Positions 1-12,523 of a stretch of 64,000 bases of DNA are shown piece by piece. The first letter of the stretch is position 1. Every line of letters starts with the position of its first letter. Origin of the DNA: an uncultured Rhodospirillaceae bacterium (GTDB lineage: Bacteria; Pseudomonadota; Alphaproteobacteria; UBA8366); contig CAJWLM010000011.1 in assembly GCA_913043025.1 (NCBI GenBank), forward strand, positions 50,359 to 114,358, given 5' to 3'. The translations under genes were made by a program, and so were the position numbers. The notes beneath the pieces are model-generated. The model was not told the DNA's origin. It did no database searches and worked only from the letters and a program-made list of their open reading frames with translations.

Positions 1-1
1 T

Positions 2-166
2 CACGACCGAAGTCTTTCATGGCAATGGTTTCCCGGCGCAGTAGAACATTTAGTAGAAAATGATATTGCGCACCTTGGAACTATATGTGACGCAAGGACA
101 ATCATCGTCAACGCGGCTGAAGCAATTAATGCAACTTGTTCCTGGCGAAAAAAAAATAACTACTAA
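2..166 (+). CDS. 3' end of an unidentified gene (partial)
   Basis: An open frame enters from the left edge and runs to a TAA at 164-166. It encodes about 54 C-terminal residues that include a stretch reading GAVEHLVENDIAHLGTI. The composition looks like real protein, and the stop lies 10 bp before the ATG of the next gene, as expected in this tightly packed operon. I do not recognise the family. From its position it probably belongs to the glycan cluster. It matters because it shows that the next gene cannot plausibly start at the earlier in-frame ATG at 60. Confidence 0.55.
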   Translation, partial: HDRSLSWQWFPGAVEHLVENDIAHLGTICDARTIIVNAAEAINATCSWRKKNNY

Positions 167-176
167 ACTTTCAAAT

Positions 177-1231
177 ATGGCAACCTTTCTCCGATTAAAT
201 GACTTAACATCCGTGACATGCTCACCGGAAACCCCCACGCATGAGGTGCTGCAACGCCTTAATGAGTCAGACTATTTATTCTTTGTCGTTATAGATTCTT
301 CAGGAAAACCGCTGGGGACAATCACTGATGGCGACGTGAGGCGCGCAATTTTGGATGGAGCAACTCTGAACGATCCCTCAAGCAGATGTATGTTTCGTCA
401 ATCATGCTTCGGTCAGCTCGGAAACGAAACGGAAAATATCAAAATACTACAGAAAGTACCATTTCTGCCACTTGTGGATAGCAGCGGCACTTTAGTGGAA
501 GTGTTAATCCCAAATGGGAACACCCCTAGCCTCAAAACAGCACTAGTCATGGCCGGGGGAAGAGGGGTGCGCCTTGGTGAACGAACAAGAAATACACCAA
601 AACCTCTTCTATCCGTTGGGGATCAACCTATTCTGGAGCGTATTATTTCCAATCTGGAAGACGCAGGTGTCGAGAATATCTTCGTTTCGGTCCATTATCT
701 TGCCAATCAAATTAGGTCCTTTTTAGAGGCACGCTACAGCACAGCTTCTTTTCAGGTTATAGAAGAAAGCAAGATGTTAGGTACAGCTGGAGCAATTAGC
801 CTTCTCCCCGCCGGCCTTTCACAACCGGTATTAGTAATTAACGGCGATCTAGTTACTCAGACTAATTTCCTTGCTCTTAATCATTTTCATTGGCGCCATA
901 GCTATGATGCTTCGGTCGCAGTTGCTCAACATGATACACAAGTACCATTTGGTGTCGTACAAAAAGACAAGGATGGGCTGTTTCTTAGCATCGAAGAAAA
1001 ACCGGTAATCCGTAACTTTGTTGCGGCGGGGATATACTTTTTATCACCAGAATTTTGTGCGCTCGTTCCTAAAAATGTGCCCTTCGACATGCCCGACTTA
1101 TTAAATCGAGGCCGTGGAATAGGCCTTAAAGTCGGCCTTTTCCCTATACATGAACCTTGGATTGATGTGGGCCGTCCAGATGATCTAAGGCGAGCTGATG
1201 AAAGTTACAATTCAAGAGAAGACAAAAAAAA

Positions 1232-1235
<4 letters not shown>
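177..1235 (+). CDS. CBS-domain sugar-phosphate nucleotidyltransferase
   Basis: Predicted to transfer a nucleoside monophosphate to a sugar 1-phosphate for glycan synthesis. Residues 1-115 form a CBS pair (TDGDVRRAI is typical). From about residue 122 there is a Rossmann-like nucleotidyltransferase with the MAGGRG signature at 125-130, a KPLL lysine at about 142 and an NGD metal/sugar motif at 222-224. The CBS-plus-transferase layout matches PtmE, the glucosamine-1-phosphate guanylyltransferase of legionaminic-acid synthesis, but the nucleotide and sugar cannot be read from sequence. I chose ATG 177 because an earlier ATG at 60 would overlap the preceding gene. The stop overlaps the flippase start (ATGA). 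Confidence 0.8.
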
Positions 1236-5314
<4,079 letters not shown>

Positions 5315-5319
5315 TCCGC

Positions 5320-6072
5320 ATGAAGGATAGGAAAGTTGCCATAATCCAAGCGCGAATGACATCGCGCCGCTTACCCGGGAAAGTCCTGAAACCTTTATGC
5401 GGTGCTCCGTTGTTAGAGCGGATGCTCGAACGCTTGAAGCATATAAGAGGGCTAGATGCGATCTGCTTGGCTGTACCAGAAGGATCCGAGCATGATCCTA
5501 TCGTAGCTGCGGCACCAAGTTGTGTAGGCATTTTCCGTGGAGACGAGAATAATGTTCTTGAACGCACTTACCAGGCTGCTAGGTATATGGATGCCAAAAT
5601 CATAATGCGAATCACTTCAGACTGCCCAATGTTTGATCCAGATATAAGCGGCGATGTTCTTAGTGTGTTTTGCAATTCAGATGTGGCATATGCGAGGACA
5701 GCTTTTACAAGCGGCTATCCCCATGGATTCGACACCGAAGTTCTTAGTTACGATGCGCTTTCCGAAGCCCGCCATGAAGCACAAATTCCGGACGAACGAG
5801 AACATGTAACACCATTCATATGGCGCCGACCCAATCGATTCCCAATGGTTGAATTGGACTATCGACCCGACCGACGGCATTGGCGACTAACAGTCGATAC
5901 GCGGGAGGATTATGAATTGGTTTCCAAAATTTATGACTACTTGTACCCTCAAAATCCCCTCTTTGGCCTTAGTTCAATTGAAGAATTATTTAATGCCAAC
6001 CCGAAACTGCTAGAAATTAATCATAATGTCGGCCAGCCATCGCTGCCTGGTACACCAGGGACAGAAACATGA
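5320..6072 (+). CDS. pseF: SpsF-type cytidylyltransferase, probable CMP-Pse synthetase
   Basis: Predicted to activate pseudaminic acid with CTP, the last pathway step. The protein (250 residues) begins with IIQARMTSRRLPGKVL, the nucleotide-binding signature of the SpsF/COG1861 family. It is not the IPARGGSKR form of classical PseF/NeuA. It also has a metal-site candidate in TSDCPMFD and a typical C-terminal half. The role as PseF is inferred from its place between pseC and pseG and from the absence of any other cytidylyltransferase in the visible cluster. It overlaps the methylase start by 4 nt. Confidence 0.78.
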   Translation: MKDRKVAIIQARMTSRRLPGKVLKPLCGAPLLERMLERLKHIRGLDAICLAVPEGSEHDPIVAAAPSCVGIFRGDENNVLERTYQAARYMDAKIIMRITSDCPMFDPDISGDVLSVFCNSDVAYARTAFTSGYPHGFDTEVLSYDALSEARHEAQIPDEREHVTPFIWRRPNRFPMVELDYRPDRRHWRLTVDTREDYELVSKIYDYLYPQNPLFGLSSIEELFNANPKLLEINHNVGQPSLPGTPGTET

Positions 6073-6707
6073 GTAACGGTCAAAAACAGCTTAATGCGTG
6101 GAGCGGCACTTTTGGAGAGAAGTACGTCGAACGTAATAATGTAACACTCGAAGTGATTGAAAAACGCCGCTACGCGTTCAATCATATTTTTGAGCACATT
6201 GAAGATAGTGACGCTCCGGGGTCAATTCTCGAAGCCGGCTGTAACATAGGTATCAATATACACGCACTTTCTCAGATAACTGATGCAGCACTCCATGTGG
6301 TCGAACCTAACCAAACAGCACTCAACGTCCTTTTAGAATCGGGCGTTGTGCCCGCTTCCCAGGCCCACCAGGGTAGCTTGCAAGCACTTCCCCTGAAGGA
6401 CTCAGAAATTGATTTAGTTTTCACCTCAGGAGTTCTGATCCATATTCCAGATGATGTATTAGAAATTGCCCTCTCAGAGATTCACCGGGTAAGCAGAAAG
6501 TATATATTAGCTTTGGAATACTTTTCCCCTGACCCGCATACTGTTCCATACCATGGCCACACCGACTTTTTATTTAAGCGGGATTACGGCAGCCTATTTT
6601 TAGATACTTTTTCTGATATCGAGCACGTCGCGAATGGATTCTTCTGGAGGAGAACAACAGGACTGGACAATCTCAATTGGTGGCTTTTCCGCAAAAAAAT
6701 TAATTAG
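6069..6707 (+). CDS. Pse-associated SAM-dependent methyltransferase
   Basis: A class I methyltransferase of 212 residues resembling the pseudaminic acid biosynthesis-associated methylase family, which I recall as lying next to pseF/pseG in many clusters. The N-terminus WSGTFGEKYVERN is characteristic. Motif I reads ILEAGCNIGIN, with an acidic residue in VVEPNQ and motif IV in LVFTSGVLIHIPD. Its exact substrate is not established from sequence; it may methylate the Pse sugar, a precursor or another cluster product. The start overlaps the pseF stop by 4 nt and pseG begins 1 nt after its stop. Confidence 0.8.
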   Translation: MSNGQKQLNAWSGTFGEKYVERNNVTLEVIEKRRYAFNHIFEHIEDSDAPGSILEAGCNIGINIHALSQITDAALHVVEPNQTALNVLLESGVVPASQAHQGSLQALPLKDSEIDLVFTSGVLIHIPDDVLEIALSEIHRVSRKYILALEYFSPDPHTVPYHGHTDFLFKRDYGSLFLDTFSDIEHVANGFFWRRTTGLDNLNWWLFRKKIN

Positions 6708-6708
6708 G

Positions 6709-8211
6709 ATGGCCAAAACACGTTTAGCCCTATTTAGGTGCGATGCCGATCAAAATATTGGCATGGGACACCTCATGCGTTGTCAGGCGATAGCAATAGG
6801 GCTGAAAGCGCAAAACTGGCAAACCACTATTGCTTCATCAAAAGCTACATTTGACTTAATTCCCTCTCTAAACGAAAAATTTAATCACTGCGTGGTTGTG
6901 CCCGAATCAGACCTTTCAGCTTGTAATCTCGATGAGTTAATTATTGGTGAATATGACCTTTGCGTAATCGATCATTACAAAATATCCGCCAATTACGAGA
7001 GGCTGTGTCGACGTTGGGCAAAAAAAATAGTTGTCTTAGATGACCTAGCCAATAGAGAGCATGATTGTGATATTCTCGTTGATACATCGTTCGGACGGAA
7101 TGCATCAGATTATGCAGGCTTGATGCCTAGCCATACTAAGGCCCTTTTCGGACCTTCTTATGCACCCTTGGACACAAATTTTTGGAAGCTAAGGCACACC
7201 ATTGAAAGAAGACTAAAGTCAAAGCCAGTAAAACGAATTTTAATAAGCTTTGGCGGTGCCGATACTGGGCAACTCACGGAAACAGCAGTTAAGGCAGTAA
7301 ACGCCACGAAGACCAATATATCCTTGGATGTTGTCGTGCCAGCTGATTTCCGAAATTCTGCTGATATAGAGGAGCTTTGTCGAGTGGCCGCACAGGATTG
7401 TTCGGTACACAAAGGTACTGACCAAATGTCTGCACTTATGGCCCAAACGGATATTTCTATTGGTGCAGCGGGCGTCACTGCCTGGGAACGGTGTTCTTTA
7501 GGGGTACCAAGCATTGTAGTGGTTGCTTTTGACAATCAGAAGTTTATAGCAAAAGCGTTAGAAGATAACTCAGCCGCATTGGTGGTAAACGAAGGCTCAG
7601 GTGACAGGACGGACGCCATAACAGAAGCTCTAAACATGCTTATTGCAAATCACGAGTTAAGGTTAAAAATGACAAAATCCGCCGCAAGCCTTTGCGATGG
7701 ACTGGGAACGAATAGAATCATAAGCGAAATATATGAGGCTCCAAAGACTAATGATGGTAAATGTGTTTCGATCCGAAGGGCTACGGAAGCGGACTTACTA
7801 TCGACATTTAATTGGCAGTCAGACCCTCGGACCAGAAAATATTTTACCAACCCGAATATCCCTGACTTCAAAGAACATCAGGCATGGTTCACGCAATCGC
7901 TAAGAAATCCCAATCGAATTCTTACAATAGTCGAACTTGAGGGGCAGCCATCAGGTGTGTTGCGTTTCGATAGAAAAAAGGTGCCGACTAGCACACAAGA
8001 GTCTTGGTACGTGTCCATTTACATAGATCTAGACGTTGCATCGATGGGATTGGGATCAGCAGCTCTTAAACTGGGGCGACGCTTGTTGCCAAACGCAATA
8101 TTAATTGCAGAAGTTCTCGATGAAAATATCGCATCACGCAAGGTATTTGAGAAAAATGGATATATTTCCGACAAAGGAACTTACGTCAGCAATCCGGAAC
8201 AAATTGAATGA
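6709..8211 (+). CDS. pseG: PseG-PseH fusion: UDP-sugar hydrolase plus N-acetyltransferase
   Basis: Two pathway steps in one 500-residue chain. Residues 1-345 are PseG, a GT-B-fold UDP-2,4-diacetamido-2,4,6-trideoxy-beta-L-altropyranose hydrolase, with catalytic His21 in the GMGH motif and the nucleotide-binding GAAGVTAWERCSLG segment. Residues 353-500 are a GNAT domain like PseH (SIRRATEADL; SMGLGSAALKLG as the acetyl-CoA loop), which N-acetylates C4 before hydrolysis. I chose ATG 6709; an earlier in-frame ATG at 6634 lies inside the methylase gene. No separate pseH exists in the window, which supports the fusion doing both jobs. It overlaps the next gene by 4 nt. Confidence 0.88.
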   Translation: MAKTRLALFRCDADQNIGMGHLMRCQAIAIGLKAQNWQTTIASSKATFDLIPSLNEKFNHCVVVPESDLSACNLDELIIGEYDLCVIDHYKISANYERLCRRWAKKIVVLDDLANREHDCDILVDTSFGRNASDYAGLMPSHTKALFGPSYAPLDTNFWKLRHTIERRLKSKPVKRILISFGGADTGQLTETAVKAVNATKTNISLDVVVPADFRNSADIEELCRVAAQDCSVHKGTDQMSALMAQTDISIGAAGVTAWERCSLGVPSIVVVAFDNQKFIAKALEDNSAALVVNEGSGDRTDAITEALNMLIANHELRLKMTKSAASLCDGLGTNRIISEIYEAPKTNDGKCVSIRRATEADLLSTFNWQSDPRTRKYFTNPNIPDFKEHQAWFTQSLRNPNRILTIVELEGQPSGVLRFDRKKVPTSTQESWYVSIYIDLDVASMGLGSAALKLGRRLLPNAILIAEVLDENIASRKVFEKNGYISDKGTYVSNPEQIE

Positions 8212-8903
8212 ACAATCAATATATTGTCGCTACTGTCAAACCGTGGAATATCAGCGCCTATAATAAATATGTCCCAAGACTTAACGGACAATGGCATTTG
8301 GTGACTGAACCGTTGCTCCTCAGGAGCGAACTTCTTAATGATCTAAAGCCACGGTTTATTTTTTTTCCACATTGGTCATGGCGAATAAGTGATGATGTGC
8401 TTAAGCAAAACGAATGTGTGTGTTTTCACATGACTGATCTGCCCTATGGGCGCGGAGGCAGCCCCCTTCAAAACCTTATCGTACGTGGTAAAAAATCAAC
8501 GAAAATTAGCGCCTTACGTATGGTGCCAGAGCTGGATGCTGGACCAATTTATATGAAAAGAGATCTTCCTCTAGATGGAAGTGCGCAGGAAATTTATACC
8601 CGTGCGGCAGATATAATATTTGAAATGATAAAAGATATTGTGGAAATTACGCCAACGCCCAAAGAGCAAACTGGGCCTATAACGCACTTTGATCGACGAA
8701 AGCCAAAAGATAGTGAATTACCTTATCGCGGTGACTTAGACATGCTTTATGACCATATTCGGATGCTTGATGCTGAAACTTACCCACCCGCATTCATAAC
8801 ACACGGGGATTACTTAATAAATTTTTCAGAAGTTAGCCTAGAGAATGACACGCTAAGTTCCCGTGTTATTATTTCGCGAAAGCCTAAAAAAATACCAATT
8901 TAA
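8208..8903 (+). CDS. Formyltransferase-fold protein with altered catalytic Asn
   Basis: A 231-residue protein of the methionyl-tRNA-formyltransferase-like fold. It keeps the HxxxLPxGRGGSP loop (H74) and the LDAGP aspartate (D110), which in sugar formyltransferases act with an Asn in an NxH motif. Here the Asn position is C72 (CFH in place of NxH). It may be an N-formyltransferase acting on the amino-sugar intermediate, a divergent acyltransferase, or catalytically changed. It is coupled to pseG-pseH upstream (ATGA) and precedes a deacetylase by 16 nt, which suggests replacing one N-acetyl group with another acyl group. Confidence 0.7.
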   Translation: MNNQYIVATVKPWNISAYNKYVPRLNGQWHLVTEPLLLRSELLNDLKPRFIFFPHWSWRISDDVLKQNECVCFHMTDLPYGRGGSPLQNLIVRGKKSTKISALRMVPELDAGPIYMKRDLPLDGSAQEIYTRAADIIFEMIKDIVEITPTPKEQTGPITHFDRRKPKDSELPYRGDLDMLYDHIRMLDAETYPPAFITHGDYLINFSEVSLENDTLSSRVIISRKPKKIPI

Positions 8904-8919
8904 AAGATCGAAAATTAGA

Positions 8920-9597
8920 ATGACTAAACGTATCTTAGTAGTTGCTGCTCATCCCGATGATGAAGTTCTGGGATGCGGAGCCACACTTGCCAAACACTCC
9001 ATGGACGGAGATGAAGTCCACATTTTATTTTTAACAGATGGAGTGTCTGCACGAGAAAGCACCAATATAAAAAATGATCGAGATGTCCGACGCAGACATG
9101 CTAAAAATGCAGCCTCTATACTCGGTATAAAATCTATCGACGGATTAGCTCTTCCGGATAATGGGTTAGATAAAGTAGCCTTGCTTGATATTATTCGGCC
9201 AATCGAGAGCAAGATTATTAAGTGTAAACCGGATATTATATATACCCATCATTTCGGAGACCTAAATGTTGATCACTGTCAGGCTTACTATGCAGTTTTA
9301 ACTGCTTGCCGCCCGGTCCCGGGCTTTTCGGTATCAGAAATTCTTGCCTTTGAAACACTATCGAGCACCGAATGGGCTGGGATTGAACAAAATAAGGCTT
9401 TTATACCCAATAAATTTATCAATATCAGCGCGACGCTGGATACAAAATGTGAAGCAATGGAAGCCTACAAGCATGAATTACATGCGTTTCCACATCCTCG
9501 TTCATTAAAGGCTATCCGTGCACTGGCAAGTTTACGAGGCACAAGTGTGGGGTTAAAGGCAGCCGAGGCATTCACAGTTATCCGGCAAATCTTGTAA
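8920..9597 (+). CDS. PIG-L/LmbE-family deacetylase
   Basis: A zinc-dependent N-deacetylase of 225 residues. The metal motif HPDDE is at residues 11-15 and the third ligand is the histidine of the DLNVDH segment near residue 119. Family members remove acetyl groups from GlcNAc-like sugars. Next to a formyltransferase-fold gene and PseH, it may remove one N-acetyl so that another group can be added. I placed the start at ATG 8920; the earlier in-frame start would overlap the preceding gene and adds a non-conserved leader. The specific substrate is inference from context. Confidence 0.82.
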   Translation: MTKRILVVAAHPDDEVLGCGATLAKHSMDGDEVHILFLTDGVSARESTNIKNDRDVRRRHAKNAASILGIKSIDGLALPDNGLDKVALLDIIRPIESKIIKCKPDIIYTHHFGDLNVDHCQAYYAVLTACRPVPGFSVSEILAFETLSSTEWAGIEQNKAFIPNKFINISATLDTKCEAMEAYKHELHAFPHPRSLKAIRALASLRGTSVGLKAAEAFTVIRQIL

Positions 9598-9618
9598 AAA
9601 TTATCAGGCTAATAACCT

Positions 9619-10674
9619 ATGACAAAAAGGTTAGAGATACTAGGAAAAGAGATATCAGAAAGTGAACGGCCCTTCGTCATTGCCGAAATTTCTGGAAATC
9701 ATAATGGGGACATCGAGAGAGCGTATGCAATTATCGACGCAGCAGCAGAAGCCGGTGCAGATGCCGTAAAACTACAAACCTATACCCCCGAAACCATGAC
9801 ACTAGATTGTGATCGACCCGACTTTCAAATTAAAGGCGGGCTGTGGAACGGATATTCTCTATTTGATCTCTACGAATGGGCCCATACCCCATGGGATTGG
9901 CACGAAGGACTTTTCGAGCGAGGTCGTAAGCTTGGTGTTCCTGTCTTCTCAACACCTTTTGATCCGTCTTCCATTGCTTTTTTAGAAAGTTTAAACACTC
10001 CCGTTTATAAAATCGCTAGTTTTGAATTGATTGACCTTCCATTCGTTAGGAAGGTTGCACAGACGGGTAAACCAATGATTTTATCGACAGGTATGGCGAA
10101 TATTTCTGAGATAGAAGAAGCAATCTCGGTAGCTAAATCTGTTGGGAATGAGAATTTAATAGTTATGCACTGTGTAAGTGGCTACCCAGCCCCAGCTAGC
10201 GACTATAATTTAGCTACCATACCAGATCTCGCCGATCGTTTAGGTTTGCTGATTGGGCTCTCAGATCACACACTTGGGATTGCTGTTCCCATAGCCGCAG
10301 TGGCCAAAGGAGCAGTAATTATAGAGAAGCACATAACTCTGCGGCGTGAAGACGGTGGGCCAGATTCAGCGTTTTCCCTGGAACCAGATGAATTCAAATT
10401 GATGGTTGAAGGTGTGCAGGTAGCATGGAAGGCGCTCGGAAAACCAGATTACCAACGAAAAAAAAGCGAAACAGATAACGTCATATTTCGTCGATCGCTC
10501 TACGTGATAAAGGATATTCCTAAGGGACATCCACTTAACGAAAATAATGTGCGGTCAATCCGACCGGGTCACGGAATTGCTCCAAAACATCTGCCCGATG
10601 TTCTAGGGCGCGTAGCCCGTCGCACTCTCATACGCGGTGAAGCGCTCACGTGGGATATGCTGGGGAGCGAGTGA
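9619..10674 (+). CDS. pseI: Pseudaminic acid synthase, PseI
   Basis: Condenses 6-deoxy-AltdiNAc with phosphoenolpyruvate to give pseudaminic acid. It has a NeuB-type TIM barrel (EISGNHNGD near the N-terminus, VKLQTYTPETMTL with the PseI-typical TPETMT, then KPMILSTGMA, SGYPAP and GLSDHTLG). A C-terminal SAF/antifreeze-like domain covers about 285-345 and contains RSIRPGHGI. At 351 residues it is of normal length. The next gene starts one base after its stop. With pseB, pseC and pseG-H in the same operon the assignment is secure. Confidence 0.93.
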   Translation: MTKRLEILGKEISESERPFVIAEISGNHNGDIERAYAIIDAAAEAGADAVKLQTYTPETMTLDCDRPDFQIKGGLWNGYSLFDLYEWAHTPWDWHEGLFERGRKLGVPVFSTPFDPSSIAFLESLNTPVYKIASFELIDLPFVRKVAQTGKPMILSTGMANISEIEEAISVAKSVGNENLIVMHCVSGYPAPASDYNLATIPDLADRLGLLIGLSDHTLGIAVPIAAVAKGAVIIEKHITLRREDGGPDSAFSLEPDEFKLMVEGVQVAWKALGKPDYQRKKSETDNVIFRRSLYVIKDIPKGHPLNENNVRSIRPGHGIAPKHLPDVLGRVARRTLIRGEALTWDMLGSE

Positions 10675-10675
10675 T

Positions 10676-12523
10676 ATGACGGCACTTTGCGTTGCGGCTG
10701 GCATGGTGGAGGCTGGTGCGATTGTTAGCAGGATGTTGACAAACCTCGCTTCTACTAATCGAAAATTCGGCCAAGCGAGTCCCGCGCCTGATCTTGCCCT
10801 CGGGCATTCATGGCATAGTTTTCTTCAATACCTAGGGCCACCTGTGTCCTTTCAGGACGGGCTTACAATCCTAGTAAGTGGTGATATTTTTGATGACGAT
10901 GGGCTTTACCCTACTCCGGCGAATCTCATTGCTGATCTATACCGAGTCGATTGCTTGCACAAAATTGCTTGGCTTAACGGTAGCTTTTGCATCGCCATAC
11001 TTGATCCGATAAAAGATAAAGTAACACTTATTACGGATAGACTTGCCTCTCGCAGCCTTTTCGTTTGGCATGATGATAGAAGATTGTTAGCAAGTTCGAG
11101 GCTTATCCCTCTAGTAAGCGAGAGTCTTGTTCCCAAACGCCTAAGCAAACAAGGAATTGCCGAGTTATTAGTTTATCAGCGCACCATTGCTTGCCACACA
11201 CAATATGAAAACATAGCCTCCATACCAGCATCTCAAGTCTGGGTTTGGGAAAAAGGTAGGTTGCAAAAAAAAACTTCTCGCAAGCTTACCTGGACTAAAC
11301 CGGAGTTTACAAAAGCGGAAGCTGCGGAAGGTTTGGCAGTCGCTCTTACACGGGCAACTGCACGACGACTATCAGATCCAACACGACACGGTTTACTCAT
11401 GTCGGGTGGACTTGACTCGCGAACAGTACTAGGTGCTGCCCAAAAAACTGGTTTGCCCATTGGTTGTTCAACTGTCGGCGCATGGGATAACACTGAAGTC
11501 GAACTTGCGCGCAAAAGTAGTAAACTCAGCAATGTTCCATTTACACTTCACCATTGTGATGCTGATGCATTGGGCTCGGCTATCGCTCCAGCGACCATTG
11601 CGAGTGATGGGCTGTTTTCAGCGCCGATCAATCTCTTCCCTTGCCTGTCAGCAATTGCAAAAAACTATGATGTCATGTTAAGTGGGCACGGGCTCGATTA
11701 CACGCTGCGCGGCTATTATCTACCATGCAAAACACTCAAATTAGCCGGCTCCGTCACTCGGCTACCAATGCTGCGTAAAATTTCAAATAGCAACCCATCC
11801 ACTATCGCCGACAGCTTGCGTGTCGGCATCTCACCTGAAATAGCTAAAACCATATTAGAGCCGAGTTTTGCTGCGGAGTTCGATAAGCGTCGTATAACGG
11901 GTATGGAGGAAGCCCTTTCAAATGCAGATGTTGATGATAAATATAATAACTGGGACGCGTTCATTTTGCATTCTCTTGGACGGCACTACGCATACTCCGA
12001 TTTTGTTTCAATTGATGAAGTGCTCCATCATCGGCCGATTGCGTTTGATCCGGTGGTCTTCGACATATACTTGTCGATGCCACCTTCTTGGCGTGCAGAA
12101 GGAAAAGTTGCCCATAATGCAATGATGCAACTTTGCCCAAAGCTTATGACACTTCCGGATTCAAACACTGGTTTTTCCGCGCGGTTCGGATTTTCAAGGC
12201 AAATTGCCTTGGTACTTATACGTGCGATATTTCGTCGTATTGGATTGGCTGCCCGCACCCCATTGCCGGACCCGACCTTCACACATGGATCATGGATGGA
12301 TATGGCCATGTTATTCCGATGTAACCCCGCCTGGCGCGACCGCGCAGAACGTTTAATTGACGACCCCGCAATCAACGAATCAGGCCTTTTTAAACAAAAT
12401 GGAATTCGCAAAATTGTTTCAGCACACATGAGTGGTAAAGCTAACCACAAAAAACTGCTGATGCAATTGTTGACTTTTTCCAGTTGGTTCAGCAACCATC
12501 CATTTGATGGAGTGGCAAAATGA
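10676..12523 (+). CDS. Asparagine-synthase-like protein lacking the N-terminal Cys
   Basis: A 615-residue protein with the two-domain plan of AsnB-type enzymes. The N-terminal part (about 1-160) resembles the glutaminase fold (NGSFCIAI, then DRLASRSLF) but the mature N-terminus is Met-Thr-Ala, so the nucleophilic Cys2 is absent. The C-terminal ATP-pyrophosphatase domain has the PP-loop SGGLDSR at 243-249. It may amidate a sugar carboxylate using free ammonia or another amine, or make another adenylate-activated bond. I chose ATG 10676 because it follows the pseI stop by 1 nt; the upstream ATG overlaps pseI. It overlaps the next gene by 4 nt. Confidence 0.75.
   Translation: MTALCVAAGMVEAGAIVSRMLTNLASTNRKFGQASPAPDLALGHSWHSFLQYLGPPVSFQDGLTILVSGDIFDDDGLYPTPANLIADLYRVDCLHKIAWLNGSFCIAILDPIKDKVTLITDRLASRSLFVWHDDRRLLASSRLIPLVSESLVPKRLSKQGIAELLVYQRTIACHTQYENIASIPASQVWVWEKGRLQKKTSRKLTWTKPEFTKAEAAEGLAVALTRATARRLSDPTRHGLLMSGGLDSRTVLGAAQKTGLPIGCSTVGAWDNTEVELARKSSKLSNVPFTLHHCDADALGSAIAPATIASDGLFSAPINLFPCLSAIAKNYDVMLSGHGLDYTLRGYYLPCKTLKLAGSVTRLPMLRKISNSNPSTIADSLRVGISPEIAKTILEPSFAAEFDKRRITGMEEALSNADVDDKYNNWDAFILHSLGRHYAYSDFVSIDEVLHHRPIAFDPVVFDIYLSMPPSWRAEGKVAHNAMMQLCPKLMTLPDSNTGFSARFGFSRQIALVLIRAIFRRIGLAARTPLPDPTFTHGSWMDMAMLFRCNPAWRDRAERLIDDPAINESGLFKQNGIRKIVSAHMSGKANHKKLLMQLLTFSSWFSNHPFDGVAK

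Noticed and set aside
60..176. Longer start (ATG 60) for the nucleotidyltransferase
   Set aside because: It overlaps by 107 nt the end of the preceding gene, which has protein-like composition, and the added residues do not belong to the CBS domain.
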